This document shows, piece by piece, positions 26,536 through 34,440 of a stretch of DNA of 64,000 bases. Where the stretch lies: assembly GCA_016713175.1 (NCBI GenBank), contig JADJPQ010000001.1, forward strand, positions 833,001 to 897,000. Reading direction: 5' to 3'. The DNA comes from Planctomycetota bacterium. Lineage in GTDB: Bacteria; Planctomycetota; UBA1135; UBA2386. The notes beneath the pieces are model-generated. The model did not search any database. It was not told the origin of the DNA and was given only the letters and a program-made list of their open reading frames with translations. Position 1 is the first letter of the stretch, and every line of letters starts with the position of its first letter. The position numbers and the translations under genes were made by a program.

Positions 26536-28905
26536 TCACTGCACCGTCACGCGATCGACGTTGGAAGCGGCGATCGGTGCACCGGAACCGTCGAGCCACA
26601 GGGCTACCGCGTCGATCGTGTAGCCCTGCAGCACCTGCGCCAAGGGCGCCGGGAACGAGTGCGGCGCGTTTGGGAACGTGCCGGGCGCGGCGGTCGGCAG
26701 GAAGTGCAGTGCGTCGCCGACCATGGCGGGAGCGCTGAAGCTCAGCAGCGTGACGGCATCGGCCTCGACGCCGAGCCAGTTGCCCATCGCGCGCGGCCGC
26801 GTTGCGGTCAGCGAGTAGAACACGAAACCCTCGGCGTAGGTCGTCGGGGCACCGGTCAGCGACACCGACAGCGTGCCGGGCGTCGAGACCAGATCGAGCG
26901 TCGGGCCGGTGTTGTCACGGCCGGCACCGATGCCGCTGGCGACCAGCGCGAAGTCGGCGTCGACGGCGGGCGTTTCCAGGTGCTGATCCATGGCGACCAG
27001 CGGGGCGCTGACTTCAACCGTCCAGACCCCGACCAGCGGGTTCTGCACGAACACGTTTTCGACGGTGTCGAGGTTGTTCGGCGCGCCGCCGGGCGGCGTG
27101 AAACGGTTGATCGGGGTGGTCGCCATGCCGTTGTTGCCGTGGTAGACGACGCCAGTGGGCGACACGACCCGCAGGTTCAGGTTGTTGACGCGATGCGGCG
27201 AGGAGAACGGCGCCGCGGCGGCCAGATCGGCATAGACCATCGTCGCCCGGAACTGCGGCGTCGCCGGTTTGACGTAGACGTAGTAGGCCCGCGCCCCGCC
27301 CTGCTGCAGCACGTCGACTTCGTCGAGCGCCAGCATCTTGTTGCGCAGGTCGTACAGGTCCTGCAGCGACGGGAAGCCCCAGCCCTGACGGAAGCGGCTG
27401 GTGGCGCCGGCGCCGTTGATCGCCGGGTCGTACTGCCGCGCGGTGTTGATCATCAGCGCCTTGGCAGTCGAGAAGTGCGGCTTGTAGCCGAAACGGCTCT
27501 GCCAGTTGGGGGTCGCCGCCTGGCCGAACAGGCCGTCGGTGAACATCTCCAGCGTCAGGCCGAGGTGGCCGGCGACCATCGGCGTGGCGCCCGAAGTGCC
27601 GCCGAAGCTGGTCGTGTAGGTCGTCGCACCGTTGGTCGTGTGGATGGCGTCGTAATAAGCGCAGAGGTCCGGCTTGATGCGCAGGTCGCTGGCCGGGCCC
27701 ATGCTGGTGCCGCTCTGCCCGTCGTCGTTCGGATTCGCCGTGCCGAGGTGGACGAGGGCGCCGACCGAGATGATGTTCTTGGCCCACGCCTGCGGTCGCG
27801 AGTTCTGGTTGCCGGTGTTGCTCTGGCTCTGGCAGATCGGGATGTCGAACTGGTGGATGATCCAATCCATCTCGGCCGCACGTGCTTCATAGGCGGTGCC
27901 TTGTGGGTAGCCCCACGACGCGGTCTGGAACATCACCTTCCATTGCTTGGTGGGGTCGGTGATCTCGGCGACGACCCCGTAGCGGCTGTTCTGCGCGGTG
28001 CTCATCGCCGCGGTGTTGAAGATGTAGTTGTAGTCGGTGAAGTACCCCTGACCGTCAGGGCACATACCGCGTGCCGCCGGCAGCGCGCCGCGCGAGAAGA
28101 TCTCGCCGAACGTCGAGTTGCCGTGTGTCGTCGACACCCCGCTGAACACCTGCAGCGGCGCGGTCCGGTAGGCATTGGCCTGGAACTCCGGGTGCGACGG
28201 ATAGATGCCTTCCATGATGTGGCCGCGCATGCCCTTGCCCGTGTATCCCGCCACGCCCTCGATGTAGTTGGCGCCGCCCTGGATGCGGGCGTTGTCCATG
28301 TCGACCTCGGGCGCGGTCGCGCGCTGGATCCACAGCACGGTGTTCTCGTGCGCGAGTTCGCCGAGCTGCGCACCGGTCAGATCGGCCTCGATCAGCAGGT
28401 TGCCGCCGGCGTATCGCCACATCGAACCGCCGCTGCGTTCGACCGCCGCGACCAGGGTCTTCTCGTCCTGCTTCGGGTCGATCATCACCAGGATGTAGCG
28501 ATCCTTCGCCACCGCGCCGTTCAGCAACCGTGCCAGCAGTTCGGTGTCGAACTTGTAGGCGGGATGGAACGCGCCGATCCAGCGCACGTTCGGCAACCCG
28601 GCGATGCCTTCGCGGCGGTTGCCGTCGACACGAATGACATAGCCGTTGTGCGGGGCGTACCAGGTGACTTCGGCGGCCTGCGCGTGCAACGCGTCGCGGT
28701 CGGCCTGGGTCGGGATGCTGGCGTACTGCACGAGGAACAGCCGGTTGCCGGCGCCAGCGGCGAAGGCCGACGGCACATCGGGCTCCCCGAACGTGGGATC
28801 GAAGGCCCGGTAATGGAGCATCAGCCGGGATTCGTCATTGTCTTGCGCCAGCGCGGCGGCGCACAGGGTCGACAGCAGGACGAGGGACGTGACGGTTCTT
28901 TGCAT
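26536..28905 (-). CDS. Secreted subtilisin-like (S8) serine protease with C-terminal beta domains
   Basis: The product is 789 residues with signal peptide MQRTVTSLVLLSTLCAAALA from 28905. After an N-terminal propeptide-like region, the S8 catalytic domain spans about 195-510. His261 lies in TTHGNSTFGEIF, the oxyanion Asn is probably 363 in SNTGNQ, and Ser438 is in FGGTSGATPMVAGH. The place of the usual catalytic Asp (VIDTG-type strand) reads HIMEGIYPSHPEF, so a Glu (232) stands where Asp is expected. Residues ~530-670 form a P-domain/PPC-like jelly roll (NLNLRVVSPTGVVYHG, NPLVGVWTVEVSAP), and the last ~110 residues are a further beta tail. It is probably an extracellular degradative protease. 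It is transcribed after the small lipoprotein gene at 29028. Confidence 0.85.
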   Translation of the reverse strand: MQRTVTSLVLLSTLCAAALAQDNDESRLMLHYRAFDPTFGEPDVPSAFAAGAGNRLFLVQYASIPTQADRDALHAQAAEVTWYAPHNGYVIRVDGNRREGIAGLPNVRWIGAFHPAYKFDTELLARLLNGAVAKDRYILVMIDPKQDEKTLVAAVERSGGSMWRYAGGNLLIEADLTGAQLGELAHENTVLWIQRATAPEVDMDNARIQGGANYIEGVAGYTGKGMRGHIMEGIYPSHPEFQANAYRTAPLQVFSGVSTTHGNSTFGEIFSRGALPAARGMCPDGQGYFTDYNYIFNTAAMSTAQNSRYGVVAEITDPTKQWKVMFQTASWGYPQGTAYEARAAEMDWIIHQFDIPICQSQSNTGNQNSRPQAWAKNIISVGALVHLGTANPNDDGQSGTSMGPASDLRIKPDLCAYYDAIHTTNGATTYTTSFGGTSGATPMVAGHLGLTLEMFTDGLFGQAATPNWQSRFGYKPHFSTAKALMINTARQYDPAINGAGATSRFRQGWGFPSLQDLYDLRNKMLALDEVDVLQQGGARAYYVYVKPATPQFRATMVYADLAAAAPFSSPHRVNNLNLRVVSPTGVVYHGNNGMATTPINRFTPPGGAPNNLDTVENVFVQNPLVGVWTVEVSAPLVAMDQHLETPAVDADFALVASGIGAGRDNTGPTLDLVSTPGTLSVSLTGAPTTYAEGFVFYSLTATRPRAMGNWLGVEADAVTLLSFSAPAMVGDALHFLPTAAPGTFPNAPHSFPAPLAQVLQGYTIDAVALWLDGSGAPIAASNVDRVTVQ

Positions 28906-29027
28906 GGTGGAACGATGGGGCACGGGGAAGGCCGGGGGAGCATAGCAGTCTCCCGTTGCATCGGGGTGAGCGACAGCTGTGACCTGCCAAGACTGAACGG
29001 CCGCCGGCCTGGTCCCAGTCTGGCCCT

Positions 29028-29585
29028 CTATTTCCCGTCCTGGGCGGCCTGCAGCTTCGGCAGCCAGCGCTGCAAGACCGCGGCATTGCGGCGATCCAGA
29101 TCGGTGACGGTCGCGACGCTCGCGCCGAGTTCCTTCTGGGCATTGCGCAGCATTTCGATCTGCTCGCGCAGCAGCGTCTTCTCCTCGTCACTGGCGGTTG
29201 CCAGCTTCGCCTCGGCGTCGCGGATCTGGTTGCCGAAGTCGGCGTCGACCTTGGCCGCGGCATCGCCGACCTGGGCCCGGCCGGCTGACCCCATGCCCGA
29301 AGCGACGGCGGCCGACACCTGGACCCAGCGTTCCATGTTCCAGCCGTACTTGGTGAGGAACTTCATGCCGCCGGCGTCGGCCGCCGACTTCGCTTCCTTC
29401 AGGATCGCTAGGTACTGCTCCATCAGCTCGTCGGTCAGTTCGACCGGCTGCTCGGCAGCGGCCGCATCGTCGTTGCCGGACGCGGCGTCGGGTTGGTTCT
29501 CGCCGGTCGTGCCGGTGGAACGGTCGCCACCGCACGCGGCAGCCAGCATCAGGAGGGAACAGGACAGCCAGCAGGGAATGTGCAT
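29028..29585 (-). CDS. Small helical lipoprotein of unknown function
   Basis: The product is 185 residues. The N-terminus ends in a good lipobox (LLMLAAAC), so the mature protein should be a lipoprotein beginning at Cys18 or nearby. A Gly/Asp/Ala-rich linker follows, and then a charged helical region from about residue 50 to the end, with likely coiled-coil segments (IRDAEAKLATASDEEKTLL, REQIEMLRNAQKELG). There is no known domain. It lies 122 bp upstream of the subtilase on the same strand and 69 bp downstream of the sigma/STN pair, so it could share transcription with either. Confidence 0.8.
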   Translation of the reverse strand: MHIPCWLSCSLLMLAAACGGDRSTGTTGENQPDAASGNDDAAAAEQPVELTDELMEQYLAILKEAKSAADAGGMKFLTKYGWNMERWVQVSAAVASGMGSAGRAQVGDAAAKVDADFGNQIRDAEAKLATASDEEKTLLREQIEMLRNAQKELGASVATVTDLDRRNAAVLQRWLPKLQAAQDGK

Positions 29586-29654
29586 CAGGGGCCTCGACGG
29601 TGCATGGTAGATGAGGGACGTCGGCGCCGGGAGTGGCAGAAAGGCGGTGCCCGA

Positions 29655-30893
29655 TCACTCGATGACATGGTGCTCACCGCGTCGAACCAGCGTTCGCCCG
29701 CTGGCGATCGCGACCGCGCGCAGCAGATCGTGCATGTCGGGCTGTGTGCGGTTCACGAACATCGACACCCGACCCGCGTCCGGCACCACCTGGCAGTGTT
29801 CCTTGGTCAGGCCGAGAATCTGCACGGCGTCGGTGACGGCAACGCCCTGACTGGCCAGCACGATGCGACTTGGCGCCGGCAGCTTGTGGCGAGGAATGAT
29901 CCGCAGGATGCCGCGGTCGAGTTCCTCGACCTCCGCGTCGACCGCGGCGGTCAGTGCGGTTCGCAGGTCCGGTTCGACGATCTGCGTCGCGCGCACCGAC
30001 ACTTTGCCTTGCACCGCCGCATCGATGACGAAGTTCCGGCCCCTCAGCCTGGCCCAGGTGTCGAACACGTCGGCGATGGCGCGTTCGCGGAACTGGAGTG
30101 CCAGGCGCTGCGGCTTCTGGCCCGCACCCGCTCGCCGCAGCGCGAAGACCTGGCCGACCGGCACGACCTCGAGTCCGGCCTTGGCGGCGAGCACGTCGAG
30201 CAGCACCCGTGGCGACACGTCGCTGACGTCCATGGTCACGCGCACCGCGGTGGCGCCGTCGCAGCGACCCAGTTCGTCGGCCGCGAACACGACGCCGAGT
30301 CCGGACAACTTGCCCAGAGCCGCCAGCACCTCGTGCAGCGGCGCCTGATCGAACGTCAGGCGCGGCAGCATCGCCGGTTCCAGCGGTGGTCCGAGGCCGA
30401 CGACCACGACTTCGCCGAACATGCCGACCCCGACTCCGGCTTCGGCGGCGATCCGTGCCACGGCCTGGCGCCAAGCGCAATCGGCGAGGCTGCACTTCGA
30501 TTCGCCGGTGACGGCTTCGGTCGCCACCAAAGACACCTTGGCGCGACCGGCGATCGCGAGCAGCCGATCGAGGGCGGGACCGGGTGGCGGTTCGACGATC
30601 GGCTCATGAACCTCGCGCACCATCGCCGTGGTGATGGTGACTACGGTCGCCGCCGGTTGCGGATCCTGCGCGGCGCGACGGTCGCTGTCGTGATGCAGGA
30701 AGCCCGCGGCCACGACCACGGCGATGCCGATCGCCATCAACGCCGCTGCCGGCAGCCAATGTCGTCGCGGCGCCGGTCGATCGCGCAGGCGGCCGGCGAT
30801 CTTGTCGGCGAGTGCCGCAGGGGCGCCGCCGCCGAGCGCTTCCTCGAGCATGGCGGTCAACCGCCGCGTGCGAACGTGGTCCATCGGGTTCAT
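29655..30893 (-). CDS. Single-pass membrane protein with four STN/secretin-N-like modules
   Basis: The product is 412 residues and starts at the ATG overlapping the upstream sigma factor stop (ATGA). Layout: a ~45-residue cytosolic head (ALADKIAGRLRD), one transmembrane helix at about 46-68, a short linker, then four modules of 60-75 residues. These run at about 108-167, 179-253, 264-334 and 343-411, each with a beta-alpha-beta-beta pattern like STN or secretin N0/N1 domains; one clear example is FRERAIADVFDTWARLRGRN followed by FVIDAAVQGKVSV. Its position after an ECF sigma gene is that of an anti-sigma or signal-transducing regulator. I see no zinc-finger anti-sigma motif. The function is inferred from gene order and topology only. 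Confidence 0.7.
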   Translation of the reverse strand: MNPMDHVRTRRLTAMLEEALGGGAPAALADKIAGRLRDRPAPRRHWLPAAALMAIGIAVVVAAGFLHHDSDRRAAQDPQPAATVVTITTAMVREVHEPIVEPPPGPALDRLLAIAGRAKVSLVATEAVTGESKCSLADCAWRQAVARIAAEAGVGVGMFGEVVVVGLGPPLEPAMLPRLTFDQAPLHEVLAALGKLSGLGVVFAADELGRCDGATAVRVTMDVSDVSPRVLLDVLAAKAGLEVVPVGQVFALRRAGAGQKPQRLALQFRERAIADVFDTWARLRGRNFVIDAAVQGKVSVRATQIVEPDLRTALTAAVDAEVEELDRGILRIIPRHKLPAPSRIVLASQGVAVTDAVQILGLTKEHCQVVPDAGRVSMFVNRTQPDMHDLLRAVAIASGRTLVRRGEHHVIE

Positions 30894-31435
30894 CGCGTTC
30901 TCCTGGTGATGCACCGTTGCAGCCAATGGCGCGTGCGTGCCAGCAGTGTCTTGACGCCATTCTCGGCCATGCCGAGTGCCCCCGCGATCTCGGTGCGGCT
31001 GGCACCATCGCGATAGGCGAGGCCGACCGCCAAACCCGCCCGACCCGTGAGTTCGCGAACGCACGCGCGTGTTGCCTGCAGCATCGCCTCGCCGTCGTCC
31101 GGCAGTTCGTGTTCCCACAGCTGCAGCGACAACTCGGCGATCGCCGCTTCTTCGCGCCGGGAACGTCGGCGGGTCCGCAACCACTGGAACCTGGCCGCTC
31201 GCCGCAGGAACGAGAGTCGCGCCGCCGGCGGCAGCGCGAGCTTGCCCTTGCGTGCGGCCGCCAGGAAGGCCTCCTGCGTCAGGTCTTCGGCTTCGGTCCG
31301 CGAGGCGCCAAGGCAGCGCAAGAACCGATGGATCTTGTCGACGAACGGCTGCAGCTCCGCGCCATCGCCGGCCTGCGGTGCTGGGCGATCAGGGGTCGCG
31401 AGTTCGGTTGGCTCGTCCAGGGCTGGCACGGACAC
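30890..31435 (-). CDS. ECF-family RNA polymerase sigma factor
   Basis: The product is 181 residues. A proline/alanine-rich N-terminal stretch is followed by region 2 (FVDKIHRFLRCLGASRTEAE, DLTQEAFLAAARKGK) and region 4 with a helix-turn-helix (ACVRELTGRAGLAVGLAYRD, TEIAGALGMAENGVKTLLAR). The stop overlaps the start of the STN-module membrane protein by the ATGA at 30890-30893, so the two are probably made together and work as a sigma/regulator pair. The upstream 196 bp holds the terminator of the preceding gene plus this gene's promoter; I could not mark a convincing -35/-10 there. Confidence 0.9.
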   Translation of the reverse strand: MSVPALDEPTELATPDRPAPQAGDGAELQPFVDKIHRFLRCLGASRTEAEDLTQEAFLAAARKGKLALPPAARLSFLRRAARFQWLRTRRRSRREEAAIAELSLQLWEHELPDDGEAMLQATRACVRELTGRAGLAVGLAYRDGASRTEIAGALGMAENGVKTLLARTRHWLQRCITRRTR

Positions 31436-31573
31436 CTACCTGCCGGGGCGGCGCTCGAGTATCCACCAATCTGGCCGGAATGGCCCATGGCAGGGAACTC
31501 AATACCGAGGCTACGACGCGCCGGGTCCATGGCTGCAGGTCGCGACGCCGTCGGCGAGGAGACCGATTGCGAA

Positions 31574-31619
31574 CTGAACGGCGCCAACGACCGGCGTTGA
31601 CGCCCGCCGGGGCGTTCAG
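31574..31619 (-). terminator. Nested hairpin after the FG-GAP gene
   Basis: The structure lies 13 bases past the stop of the minus-strand FG-GAP gene. A 7-bp outer stem (31574-31580 with 31613-31619) encloses a 6-bp GC stem (31591-31596 with 31605-31610). No run of T follows. It is a likely intrinsic or structure-dependent terminator that separates this gene from the sigma factor at 31435. Confidence 0.5.
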
Positions 31620-31631
31620 CGGATCGTGAGG

Positions 31632-32855
31632 TCAGTCGCCGTCGCGACGATAGAACCAGACGGCGCTGGTGAGCTTGCCAGGTTCGCCCAGGCGCTTGCG
31701 GACGGCGTCAACTTCTTTGCTGATCCGCTCGTCGTGCTCGCCATCCATCATCGCCTTCTCGCGTCGATCGGCGGCGCGCAGTTCCTCCTGCTCGGCTTCG
31801 GTCAGGCCGGGGCGCGCGCGCACGACTTCGCTGTAGTCGCCGACCAGCAGGTCGAGCTTGCCGTCGAGGTCGAAGTCGACGACCTGGACCTGGGCGCGGA
31901 CGGCCGGCTGCAGTTCGTCGCCGGGCAACAACACCTGGCGCAGGGACTTGCTCTTGGCCTTGGCCGGCACCAGCGGGACCGCTGCGGCCAGGCGGGGTTC
32001 GCCGGGTTTGCCGCCGTTGACGAACAACTGCACGCTGCCATCGCCGCAGCCGACGATCACGTCGAACAGGCCGTCGCCGTTCCAGTCGGCCACCGACGGC
32101 GCGGCGTGCATGTTGACCTTCAGCGGTTTGCCGTCGACCAGCACCTCGGGGCTCGCGGCCGAGTACTTCGGTGCGGTCCTGGTGCCGACGTTGGTGCGCA
32201 GATGCATGCCGCCGCGGAACGTGCCGATCAGCATGTCGAGATCGCCATCCGCATCCCAGTCGACCAGCGCCGGCCAGCTGCCGAACGACTTGACGCGCGC
32301 CTGGATGACGCCCTCGCCGTCCTCGCCCTTCTCCTTGCGCAGCGATTCGTAGCGCTGCAGTTCTTCCGGGTGGTGCACCAGCGGCACGCCGGCCTCGTCG
32401 ACGAGCACCTTGCCCGCGGCATACGCGCCCTTGCCGAGGCCCTGGAACAGCCAGATGTCGCCGGGGTCGTACGAACCCGAGATCAGATCGAGGATGCCGT
32501 CACCATCGTGGTCCACCAACTGTGGACTCGACGCGATGCATCAATAGACGGGGGTCTTGGCGTCCTTGCCGCCGGCCTGCAGCTTGCCACGACCGGTGAA
32601 CTCGGGCTTGCCGTCGGTGCCGATGTTGTCGAACCGCCAGAAGTAGCCGGGGAAGTCGCCGACCAGCAGATCGCGGTCGCCGTCGCCATCGAGATCGCCG
32701 AGGAACGGACCCGCGTGGGCGATGCTGGACAGCTTGCCGATGTCGATCGGCTTGCCGTCGGCCTGCAGTCGGATCGGCGGCGCCAGCACCGCGGTCGCTT
32801 GTTGGGCCGGCATCAGGGTGCCGAGTCCGCACACCATCCAGAGCACTCGTCGCAT
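31632..32855 (-). CDS. Exported FG-GAP repeat protein with in-frame TGA (candidate selenoprotein)
   Basis: The signal peptide starts at 32855 (MRRVLWMVCGLGTLMPAQQA). The frame runs to 31632 with one internal TGA at 32543-32541. Read through, the product has 407 residues with position 105 as the TGA: AKTPVY-U-CIASSPQLVDHD. FG-GAP/integrin-like repeats stand on both sides without a change of frame: DLDGDGDRDLLVGDF before it, then DHDGDGILDLISGSY, DWDADGDLDMLIG, DWNGDGLFDVIVGCGDG and DFDLDGKLDLLVGDY after it. The repeats form Ca-binding beta-propeller blades. The TGA is followed directly by a Cys codon and by a SECIS-like hairpin. Alternatives are a nonsense mutation or sequencing error. The gene is exported, monocistronic by appearance, and followed by a terminator. 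Confidence 0.75.
32504..32543 (-). promoter_or_regulatory. In-frame UGA with bacterial SECIS-like hairpin
   Basis: In mRNA sense, the UGA (32543-32541) is followed by a lower stem of 5 bp (32538-32534 with 32508-32504), an internal loop, and a perfect 6-bp upper stem GUCCAC/GUGGAC (32527-32522 with 32516-32511). The apical loop is the 5-base AGUUG. The loop begins 20 bases after the UGA and has G in its second position. These features agree with the published general form of bacterial SECIS elements, in which the apical loop lies about 16-37 bases from the UGA and has a G among its first two bases. Confidence 0.55.
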
Positions 32856-32927
32856 GTTGATGACCTCATGCCGGTGCCGCGTCGTGGGCGCCGGGTCGGG
32901 CATTGGAACCGCAGCAGACATACTCTG

Positions 32928-34241
32928 TCAGGGCCGCCCTTGGTTTTCCGTGACGGCGAACGTCGGCGGGTCGAGCAGCCAGCGCCATGCGGGCACCACG
33001 GACAACGCGGTGGCGGTGTCGGGGCTCACCGGTTCGTGCACGATCAGGTTGCCGCGAGCGCCAGGCATCGTCGTGCGGCCGAGAGCGACCGCCGCGGCTT
33101 CCCGAGCCAATGTCGCCGGCTCGTCGAGGCGCCAGCACGAGTTCAGGAACCAGCGTTCTTCGGGGTCGCAGAGATCGAGTTCGGCATCTTGGTCGCGCAG
33201 CCAGTGCCAGTCGCGCTGCCGGCGCCGGCATTCCAGGAACACCGCCGTCTCCAGTCGATGACCCAGATCACGATCTGCCCCGGGCAGAAACGCGGCGATC
33301 AGGCCGGTGTCGATGACGTGCAGCTTCTTCGGGTTGTTGGCCTGCTTGCGCAGCGACCGGGCGTGCGTCGGCAGCTGGAACACCAGACCGCTGGCCTCGA
33401 GCGTCTGCAGGTAGCGGAACAACGTGTTCTTGCCGAACGAGAGGCCGGTCGAACGGAGGTCGCGCAGCAGCTTGCTCGTGCTGAGCAGCGTCGCGGTATT
33501 GCGGTAGCAGTGGCGCAGCACGGCGCGCATCAACAGTTCGTTGCGCACGCCGCGTTGTTCGGCCAGGTCGCGATGCAGCATCACTGCCGCATACTCGTCG
33601 AGGATCATCGGCCGCATCGCCGGCTCGGCGAGCACGACTTCGGGGAAGCCGCCCCAGCGCAGGTACTCCACCAGCGCGTCGGCGAGCACTTGCTCCGCCG
33701 CTGGTGTCGTCGCGGTGGCCGGCAGGCCCCGGAACGACACGAACTCGGCGAACGACAGCGGGAACACCTCGAACGTGACGCTGCGCCCGCGCATCGCGGT
33801 GGACAAGTTGCGGGTCAGCAGCTTCGACGACGATCCGGTCACGAAGATCGAGATGTTCTCCGTGTCGTGCAGCCGCCGGACCCACCGTTCCCAACCGGGT
33901 GCGGCCTGGACTTCGTCGAGGAACAGGTACAGCCGTGAACGCGCGAAGTCGGGGAACACCTCGCGATGGCAGCGCACGATCAGGTCGAGCTGTCGCGGTT
34001 GCAGCGGCTGCAGGCGGTCGTCCTCGAAGTTCAGATGGATCATTTGCCGGCGGTCGACGCCGTGGTCGAGGAGTTGCCGCATCGTGTCGAACAGCAGGAA
34101 CGTCTTGCCGGATCTGCGAACGCCGGCCAGCGCGATCACCTTGCCGGTGTCGGTTGGCAGACGCAGCTGTCGGCGGCGGCCGGTGGGCAACGGGTGGGAC
34201 ACGGCCTCGCCGTAGATCTGGCACAGGGTCGAGCGGTTCAT
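32928..34241 (-). CDS. AAA_14/DUF4143-type ATPase
   Basis: The product is 437 residues. The N-terminal ATPase has Walker A GVRRSGKT (~residues 40-47), Walker B YLFLDEVQAAPGWERW with an Asp-Glu pair, and the sensor-like FVTGSSSKLLT. A winged-helix-like part follows (NTLFRYLQTLEASGLVFQLP), and then a DUF4143 C-terminal region (KKLHVIDTGLIAAFL, LETAVFLECRRRQRDWHWLR, DAELDLCD) related to PD-(D/E)xK nucleases, with only part of the nuclease signature visible. Such proteins are widespread, patchy in distribution and of unclear role; some are carried on mobile DNA. The upstream region is strikingly AT-rich for this genome, which supports transfer or a special promoter. Confidence 0.85.
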   Translation of the reverse strand: MNRSTLCQIYGEAVSHPLPTGRRRQLRLPTDTGKVIALAGVRRSGKTFLLFDTMRQLLDHGVDRRQMIHLNFEDDRLQPLQPRQLDLIVRCHREVFPDFARSRLYLFLDEVQAAPGWERWVRRLHDTENISIFVTGSSSKLLTRNLSTAMRGRSVTFEVFPLSFAEFVSFRGLPATATTPAAEQVLADALVEYLRWGGFPEVVLAEPAMRPMILDEYAAVMLHRDLAEQRGVRNELLMRAVLRHCYRNTATLLSTSKLLRDLRSTGLSFGKNTLFRYLQTLEASGLVFQLPTHARSLRKQANNPKKLHVIDTGLIAAFLPGADRDLGHRLETAVFLECRRRQRDWHWLRDQDAELDLCDPEERWFLNSCWRLDEPATLAREAAAVALGRTTMPGARGNLIVHEPVSPDTATALSVVPAWRWLLDPPTFAVTENQGRP

Positions 34242-34360
34242 TCGCGGTCGGGTCTACAAGTGAAGACGATATTCTAGAGCATCTTCTTTAGTAGAGACAT
34301 TATTGGCATTTCCTTGGAGGTCGTAAAGAATTAAAATAAAGCATGTTGCATCATGCTGAC
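34242..34360. other. AT-rich island with perfect dyad AGCATG-N6-CATGCT
   Basis: This ~120-bp stretch is clearly AT-rich in an otherwise ~70% GC window. It contains the promoter described at 34299-34327 and an inverted repeat with 6-bp arms (34340-34345 and 34352-34357, spacer TTGCAT). The dyad lies upstream of the -35 and could bind a regulator. It could also be the edge of acquired DNA. Confidence 0.55.
34299..34327 (-). promoter_or_regulatory. Sigma-70-like promoter for the DUF4143 ATPase
   Basis: On the minus strand, TTTACG (34327-34322) and AATAAT (34304-34299) are separated by exactly 17 bases, giving 4/6 and 5/6 matches to the -35 and -10 consensus. The -10 lies about 58 bases upstream of the ATG at 34241. 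It is inside a short AT-rich island, so a chance match is more likely than elsewhere in the window. Confidence 0.4.
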
Positions 34361-34440
34361 CAACGATGTCGTCAGGCCATCTGCGAACGTGGACCAGTTT
34401 GCTGACGGGCATTCGGGGAATGGACCGGTGCAGCTCCGCC

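Noticed and set aside
28934..28954. Short GC hairpin between the lipoprotein and subtilase genes
   Set aside because: A 5-bp stem with a 9-base loop is within what this base composition gives by chance.
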